Positions 56,899-64,000 of a stretch of 64,000 nucleotides of DNA are shown here, piece after piece; the stretch's first letter is position 1; each line of letters begins with the position of its first letter. The notes under the pieces are model-generated. The model was not told where the DNA came from. It made no database searches and saw only the letters and a list, made by a program, of their open reading frames with translations. Location of the stretch: the NCBI GenBank assembly GCA_016490735.1, contig JAEMWC010000030.1, forward strand, positions 1,296,001-1,360,000, given 5' to 3'. The stretch is from Pachyseris speciosa (taxonomy: Eukaryota > Cnidaria > Anthozoa > Scleractinia > Pachyseridae). The translations under genes were made by a program, and so were the position numbers.

Positions 56899-58177
56899 TG
56901 CGTGCATGTATATCTATTTTATCTCTTCACTTATCCCATACTGACAATTATTATACTTACTCTTTAAACAGTCCTACCCGCTACCCGCCTAGATTAGCCT
57001 TAGCTATTTGCGGGTTAGCGCAACTTGAACTCATTACAAGGAAACAATTAAAAATTCCAATTTGTCACGCATTAGATCAATAATCCTTTAAAGTTTTAAA
57101 TATATATAGAGTATATGAAAAACATTCACCACGTCTAAGAGTAAAATGTATGTAGATGAATTTTAGTGGAACATTTGAACACAACGCAATGCTAGAAAAA
57201 GCGCTGCCATGTCAATATTTCCAGCTTTTAAACATTAAGAGCCAATGTCACAATATATCGAGAATCTCAAGTGAGTTTCGAAAAATGGAATTTTGGCTGA
57301 TACCACCCAAACAACCCTTTAGGGGAATTATTTCAAGAAATGATATTAAAAACTCCCAAAGCGCTTTACATTTGGAGAATTTTGGAAAAGTCCTCAAAAA
57401 CTACAATTTTTATTCATGAAATTGGTCTGAATTTTAAACAATTTCAAAGAAACAGTACCGGTGCGCAAAATCTCTTATTGGCTTCATCTTCCTCACATAA
57501 TTAGAAGACTTCCAAAGCTTCAAGACTGTGTAAAAGGTTTAAGCAAAATTACTTTATGGTATACTTTCTTAAACTTCGTTGCCTATCCCATCTTTGTATG
57601 TTTTTTTAAATGTGAGAATATCGCTTCCATTAAGGCTATGTCTACACTATGCTGGAAGCATTTTATGCCGTTCTGAAAAATACTCCGGCCTGGTGTGAAC
57701 AGATAAAGACAAACAAATAAAGAAACAATCGGTCGTCTTTGTATGCACGTTTCTACATAGTATAACACTCTTAAACAGTGACTTAAAAGAAGCCACGGAA
57801 ATCTGAAGATTTCGGCTCGGGAGATTGGGCAACCACTCCCCACGTTATCGAGCTTAAATAAATTACTTACTTTAATTTTCAAAGCACTTTAACTTACGTT
57901 TCGATTGGAGCCTTTGTACTCAGCGTTTCAAACAATTTCTTGAAAGTCAACTCCGCCTAATTCGGAAACAAGGCTGTTTTTCTTTCAGTTGCTTTATTTT
58001 CAGGAGCTTCTACACAAGACACGAATTCCAATTTTTTTTCTCCGTCAGGGCGGGTGTCATCAACAAAACTAAAGTTGAAAACAATATTAAAGTCCTGCGT
58101 GTCGCCCCACTCCATCTTGCTACAGACTTTCGCACAATATAAAATTTCATTTGTCTGTACTCTTATTGACGATAAAA

Positions 58178-59490
58178 CGTCTACACTATGCTGGAAGCAT
58201 TTTATGCCGTTCTGAAAAATACTCCGGCCTGGTGTGAACAGATAAAGACCAACAAATAAAGAAACAATCGGTCGTCTTTGTATGCACGTTTCTACATAGT
58301 ATAACAAGGTGAAAATCAACACTCTTAAACAGTGACTTAAAAGAAGCCACGGAAATCTGAAGATTTCGGTCAGGATTTCTTCTTTAAGATGCTTTGAGTG
58401 GAAAGTTAAAAGGTAAAATTTGTTTCCTGATACAAATATACACATTACTTCCCATAACACTGTGCTCAGAAGCTCAGAAGAAGAAAAACAAGAAAACCAA
58501 GAGCCTTCCTGAATGGCTGTACACATTGAATGTTACTTTACTTGTCATTAAAAAATTCTTACCAAGGGTAGGAGTGTTTTAAGGTAATTCCTCCGAAATA
58601 AAAGTGGCAATAGATTTTTGCTCAAACTTTGCCCACTAAATATTTATCATATGAGAACTTCAATTTTGAAATAAAAAAGGTGGGTGCCCATGCTCATTTA
58701 GGAGCTGTGAGGAATTGAAAATGCCCCATTTTGGCATTATTTGATGCTTATTGTAAGAACGTATTTCAAATTATTGTAAAATCTTTGTGAGCCAAAACTG
58801 ACGAGAACACGCATTAAACTACAGTCCATACATTACGTTGGACGCAATTAAACATTTTAAGTCTGATTTAGACAGAAAGCTGAATCCGTGATTAAAAATT
58901 TGAACCATATTTCTTGACATGGTCACTAAACTGCAAATAGAAAAGTCCACAGTGTATGTGCTATTTTACTTAATTATTTAATTTTCAGCAATAGAAATCA
59001 GATCAGTCTTTTCTCATACAAAGCTTATGATAAGGTGATTACAATGACTTAAAAAAAGATGGGGTGCCTGCGCTCGTTGGATTGCTATAGCCATTTTTCT
59101 ACTAACAGACTCAATTTCAAGGCAAATCCGCTATGTTTTCAATGTGCGCGTGCACGAGCGCGCGCTAAATGACGCCATAAATTATGCGCAGTAAGGATGC
59201 GCGATGCAAATGTAAGGAATCACCTTAAAAAGGTTTCCCGTAACTCTCATAATGATAAGAAAAAGAAGTCATACATAAACATGTTAGCGAAAAGCAATGT
59301 TAGAAAGAGTGTTTTCAACGTTAAAACAAGCCACGGAAACCTGAAGATTTCGGTCAGAATTTCGTCTTTAAAACACTTTAAGCGGATTTATTTATTTATT
59401 TATTTAAAGTTAAAATTTGTTTTCCACTAAACAAATACATCATTTACGATGATGCCGCGCTGCCACCTCGCGCTTCAGTGAGAGTTTGAG
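58178..59490. repeat. Block C, unit 5
   Basis: Nearly identical to 53,149-54,459, with the same right-hand junction to block A. Confidence 0.85.
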
Positions 59491-62400
59491 ACCACGTCCA
59501 AGAATTCTAGGTCACGTGCATTAACATGCTGAAGGTGCTTCGTCCGCTTATTGGTTTTCCGGTTGTCCACGTGAGCTCACGCCCGGAAGGGAGACTAAAA
59601 CCCATATTTATCGCGAATGGAACACGAAAAGTTAAGTCATTCTGGAAATTCCATCAAAGAGGGTGCACTCAAAACGTATTCCTAAATTTTCGGAAACTTT
59701 TCCCCGAACTTTACCCGTTCCATTCGATTTCGAACCGGAAATCTCGAAAATTTGGGTTTTAATGGAAAGCGCTCAAGAAGAGAAGAAACTGATCAGGGCA
59801 CTTTGTGGCTTTGTGTCTGCTTAACCAAGGGAAGATTTTGTGTGAAATAGCGCTGCTAAACTATCGTTCGTACTCCGTTTTGTCTTTTCTGCGGACACTT
59901 GAGCTTATGCCAAAATTGCTTAGCAATTTTTCTAACGTACTACGAGATACGTTTCTACCTTCTCACTGCTCTAAACGATCAAGTTCGTACGGAAGTTTTC
60001 ATTAAAATTGCTTAATAATTTTCTAGCTTACTACAAGATATTTTTGTTACTCTTCTAATTTCTCCTCCTTCTTCAAGAATCTATGAACAAACATAGGCAT
60101 CGTGCTTTGCTTTCTTGCAATGTTTTGTTTTTGATCAGCTTTGAGTTTCTTTACTCTTTCATCTGAAAGTAGTCTTCACTAAAGACTGTTTGTTTGTTTT
60201 TTTCCATCGTTTTTCCTCCCGCTGCTCAATTTTTTAAACACAAAATTGGCCCAAGGAAAGCCATGCGAAGTTACTCGATGCGAGGGAAACATTAATAGAG
60301 CAGGTGGATTATTATTGTGTTTAACTCAGGGGCCTTCTAAAATCTTGAAAGAAATTCCTAAAGAAAGGTCTATAAAGGCTCATGCAAGAAATTAGTTCGC
60401 TTTGGTGTCTAACACAAACAAACAAACAATGGGCCCTCCTGCTAAGAATGTTTCTGTGTAGAAGAACAAAATCAAGAAAAGCAAGAGCCTTCCTTAATGG
60501 CACTATACATTGAATGTTACTTTATTTGTTAATAAAAAAAATTCTTACCAACGGAAAGAGTGTTTTAATAAGGTTTCCATTAACTCTCATAATGATAACA
60601 AAAAAAGGAGTCATAGATAAACATGTTAGCGAAAAGCAATGTTAGAAAGAGTGTTTTCAGTGTTAATCAAGCCACGGAAACCTGGAGGTTTCGGTCAGGA
60701 TTTCGTCTTTGGAACACTTTGCGCGGATTTTTTTTTTCCTAAATAAGCAAGTGAATCATTTACAAGGATGCCGCGCTGCCACCGTGCGCTTCAATTAGAT
60801 GTTTCCAATTGCCCAATATTTGTGTTCAGCGCTCGTTTGAATCGCAATGTCTTCACGATTCTTAAGAAATGCCAAAGGAAGTTTGATTGTTTAGCGTTTG
60901 AAATGCTTTTCATCAAGAAACACAAACCTAATTTAATCTGGTGCAAACGCACTTCATACGTGCTAAATTTGTTGTTTAGTTTAAAGCAAGAGATGATAAG
61001 GGTGTTATTAATTTTTGTAAACATTTCATAATCACTTATTGTTCCTTTAGTATTAATACGCCTTTTAAAAAAATTTAATCATTTTTTTTGACTTAATGTC
61101 AAAACGTCACCGAATTAGCTCTTTACCTGTTTATCATGTTCTTAAGTAACATTTTGTCACAAATTCCTATAGTTAAATTAAAAAGACAAAGCAGCAATAG
61201 ACCCTGCTTGGGCCATGTTTATACATAGAAGAACAAAGATAAGAAAAGGAAGAGCCTTTGTTCAAAAGGCAGTCGGTATACACTGGATGTTTCTTCACTT
61301 GTAGTTACAATTAGGGGTAAGAATGCCATGAAGAGGCTTCCATTAAAGCTCACAATGATACGAATATTAAAACAAATTAAAAATATACATGTTAGTAGCC
61401 TAAGTAGCTGGTGGTTTTGTTGGGCAGCGCGGGAGTGAGCGGCGAAGCCGCGAGGGTTACACGTTGACTCCACCCCATTGTCATAGGGGCTTCCCCTCTC
61501 GCTCGCACGCCTGCCAAGAAAACCCGGCGCCAGCTATGCAAGCTAACATGCTAGCGAAAAGCAACACCAGGAAAAGTACTACTTAAATACTATGTTAAAA
61601 GGAGCCACATAAACCTGAAGACTTCGTTCAGGATTTCTTCTTTAAGATACTTTGTGAGGATAATCAAAAGATAAAATTTGTTTCCCAGTACAAAGATATA
61701 CGTTACTTACCACTTGTCTCGTCCGCTGTATCCGCCAAACATGAAAAGAACCAAAATTATAACGTTTAGTAATTGAAGAAAAACATAATCCATTATTCAT
61801 TTACTTTCGCAGTCTCTGCCGCTTAAAACAACAAGTGGTGGAGAAAACAAACTACGAATATATCTATTTATTTATTTATTTATTTATTTATTTATTCTGC
61901 GTGCATGTATATCTATTTTATCTCTTCACTTATCCCATACTGACAATTATTATACTTACTCTTTAAACAGTCCTACCCGCTACCCGCCTAGATTAGCCTT
62001 AGCTATTTGCGGGTTAGCGCAACTTGAACTCATTACAAGGAAACAATTAAAAATTCCAATTTGTCACGCATTAGATCAATAATCCTTTAAAGTTTTAAAT
62101 ATATATAGAGTATATGAAAAACATTCACCACGTCTAAGAGTAAAATGTATGTAGATGAATTTTAGTGGAACATTTGAACACAACGCAATGCTAGAAAAAG
62201 CGCTGCCATGTCAATATTTCCAGCTTTTAAACATTAAGAGCCAATGTCACAATATATCGAGAATCTCAAGTGAGTTTCGAAAAATGGAATTTTGGCTGAT
62301 ACCACCCAAACAACCCTTTAGGGGAATTATTTCAAGAAATGATATTAAAAACTCCCAAAGCGCTTTACATTTGGAGAATTTTGGAAAAGTCCTCAAAAAC

Positions 62401-64000
62401 TACAATTTTTATTCATGAAATTGGTCTGAATTTTAAACAATTTCAAAGAAACAGTACCGGTGCGCAAAATCTCTTATTGGCTTCATCTTCCTCACATAAT
62501 TAGAAGACTTCCAAAGCTTCAAGACTGTGTAAAAGGTTTAAGCAAAATTACTTTATGGTATACTTTCTTAAACTTCGTTGCCTATCCCATCTTTGTATGT
62601 TTTTTTTAAATGTGAGAATATCGCTTCCATTAAGGCTATGTCTACACTATGCTGGAAGCATTTTATGCCGTTCTGAAAAATACTCCGGCCTGGTGTGAAC
62701 AGATAAAGACAAACAAATAAAGAAACAATCGGTCGTCTTTGTATGCACGTTTCTACATAGTATAACACTCTTAAACAGTGACTTAAAAGAAGCCACGGAA
62801 ATCTGAAGATTTCGGCTCGGGAGATTGGGCAACCACTCCCCACGTTATCGAGCTTAAATAAATTACTTACTTTAATTTTCAAAGCACTTTAACTTACGTT
62901 TCGATTGGAGCCTTTGTACTCAGCGTTTCAAACAATTTCTTGAAAGTCAACTCCGCCTAATTCGGAAACAAGGCTGTTTTTCTTTCAGTTGCTTTATTTT
63001 CAGGAGCTTCTACACAAGACACGAATTCCATTTTTTTTTCTCCGTCAGGGCGGGTGTCATCAACAAAACTAAAGTTGAAAACAATATTAAAGTCCTGCGT
63101 GTCGCCCCACTCCATCTTGCTACAGACTTTCGCACAATATAAAATTTCATTTGTCTGTACTCTTATTGACGATAAAACGTCTACACTATGCTGGAAGCAT
63201 TTTATGCCGTTCTGAAAAATACTCCGGCCTGGTGTGAACAGATAAAGACCAACAAATAAAGAAACAATCGGTCGTCTTTATATGCACGTTTCTACATAGT
63301 ATAACACTCTTAAACAGTGACTTAAAAGAAGCCACGGAAATCTGAAGATTTCGGCTCGGGAGATTGGGCAACCACTCCCCACGTTATCGAGCTTAAATAA
63401 ATTACTTACTTTAATTTTCAAAGCACTTTAACTTACGTTTCGATTGGAGCCTTTGTACTCAGCGTTTCAAACAATTTCTTGAAAGTCAACTCCGCCTAAT
63501 TCGGAAACAAGGCTGTTTTTCTTTCAGTTGCTTTATTTTCAGGAGCTTCTACACAAGACACGAATTCCAATTTTTTTTCTCCGTCAGGGCGGGTGTCATC
63601 AACAAAACTAAAGTTGAAAACAATATTAAAGTCCTGCGTGTCGCCCCACTCCATCTTGCTACAGACTTTCGCACAATATAAAATTTCATTTGTCTGTACT
63701 CTTATTCACGATAAAAATTAGCCGATCAGAACGTCTACACTATGCTGGAAGCATTTTATGCCGTTCTGAAAAATACTCCGGCCTGGTGTGAACAGATAAA
63801 GACCAACAAATAAAGAAACAATCGGTCGTCTTTGTATGCACGTTTCTACATAGTATAACAAGGTGAAAATCAACACTCTTAAACAGTGACTTAAAAGAAG
63901 CCACGGAAATCTGAAGATTTCGGTCAGGATTTCTTCTTTAAGATGCTTTGAGTGGAAAGTTAAAAGGTAAAATTTGTTTCCTTATACAAATATACACATT
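59491..64000. repeat. Tandem array unit 6 (incomplete, runs off the window)
   Basis: Block A (59,491 to about 62,810), then SINE tail and Penelope tail, an extra ~0.55 kb duplication (63,177-63,730), then the start of block C (63,731 onwards) cut by the window end. Confidence 0.88.
63177..63730. repeat. Extra 0.55 kb tandem duplication inside unit 6
   Basis: The segment from TCTACACTATGC through the SINE tail to the Penelope tail is present twice in a row (about 62,640-63,176 and 63,181-63,730). The two copies end at different A-to-C junction types: GATAAAACG at the first, GATCAGAACG at the second. These match units 5 and 4 respectively. Confidence 0.8.

Larger units (their letters stand above)
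54460..59490. repeat. Tandem array unit 5 (5,031 bp, block C type)
   Basis: Same layout as unit 4. It has the longest ATTT tract (15 units). The A-to-C junction lies about 17 bases earlier in the Penelope tail (GATAAAACGTCTACAC at about 58,171-58,186). A 189-codon minus-strand frame (57,957-58,526) is only the fusion of block C with the Penelope tail. Confidence 0.9.

Noticed and set aside
57957..58526. 189-codon minus-strand frame as a gene
   Set aside because: It is a chance fusion of block C with the Penelope tail at a unit junction, with no coherent domain. Single-base differences break it in the other units.
30973..64000. Array as a CRISPR or other short-spacer system
   Set aside because: Units are kilobases long and continuous, with no short repeat-unique spacer alternation, and the DNA is clearly from an animal.

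Overview
The window looks like intergenic, transposon-rich DNA from an animal, most likely an anthozoan cnidarian such as a stony coral. It is AT-rich and has spliced genes with GT-AG introns. It carries two tRNA-derived SINE types of a kind I associate with corals, a LINE with an SGNH-esterase ORF1, a Penelope-like GIY-YIG remnant, a DIRS-like tyrosine-recombinase element, and a Kolobok DNA transposon. The taxonomic call is inference. I see no conventional host gene, rRNA, functional tRNA or CRISPR array.

Layout. 1-7,200: a fold-back repeat, a ~1 kb repeat shared with 16.1-17.1 kb, a cluster of short related repeats and a decayed LINE RT fragment. 7,195-8,495: an inverted duplication marking the left edge of a tandem family. 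7,939-30,972: one long (23 kb) copy of the tandem unit, enlarged by later insertions: a 1.8 kb long-inverted-repeat element, a 684 bp MITE, a 6.69 kb Kolobok transposon and a 2.7 kb DIRS-like remnant. The other copies in the window carry the matching uninterrupted sites. 30,973-64,000: a tandem array of near-identical units (5.75, 5.80, 6.82, 5.01 and 5.03 kb, then a sixth running off the window). Each unit is a patchwork of transposon pieces: non-coding block A, a SINE tail, a Penelope-like GIY-YIG remnant and, in the first three, the 5' part of a CR1/L2-like LINE. Units 4-6 use a short non-coding block C in place of the LINE part.

The most interesting object is the Kolobok transposon at 20,329-27,019. 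It has 12 bp terminal inverted repeats and TTAA target duplications, and its empty site is preserved at 48,069-48,072. It holds two convergent spliced genes. One is a nine-exon THAP/Kolobok transposase on the minus strand. The other is a two-exon, 208-residue protein on the plus strand carrying the P2X7-receptor 'ballast' (intracellular) domain without any channel. Each gene starts close to one end of the element. Both upstream regions carry the same 18 bp motif (16/18 identical, inverted), and the predicted 3' ends overlap. This layout suggests the ballast-domain gene is an integral second gene of the transposon. The transposase reading frame is interrupted only by five apparent one-base losses, all in homopolymer runs, so either the copy is freshly slipped or the assembly has homopolymer errors.
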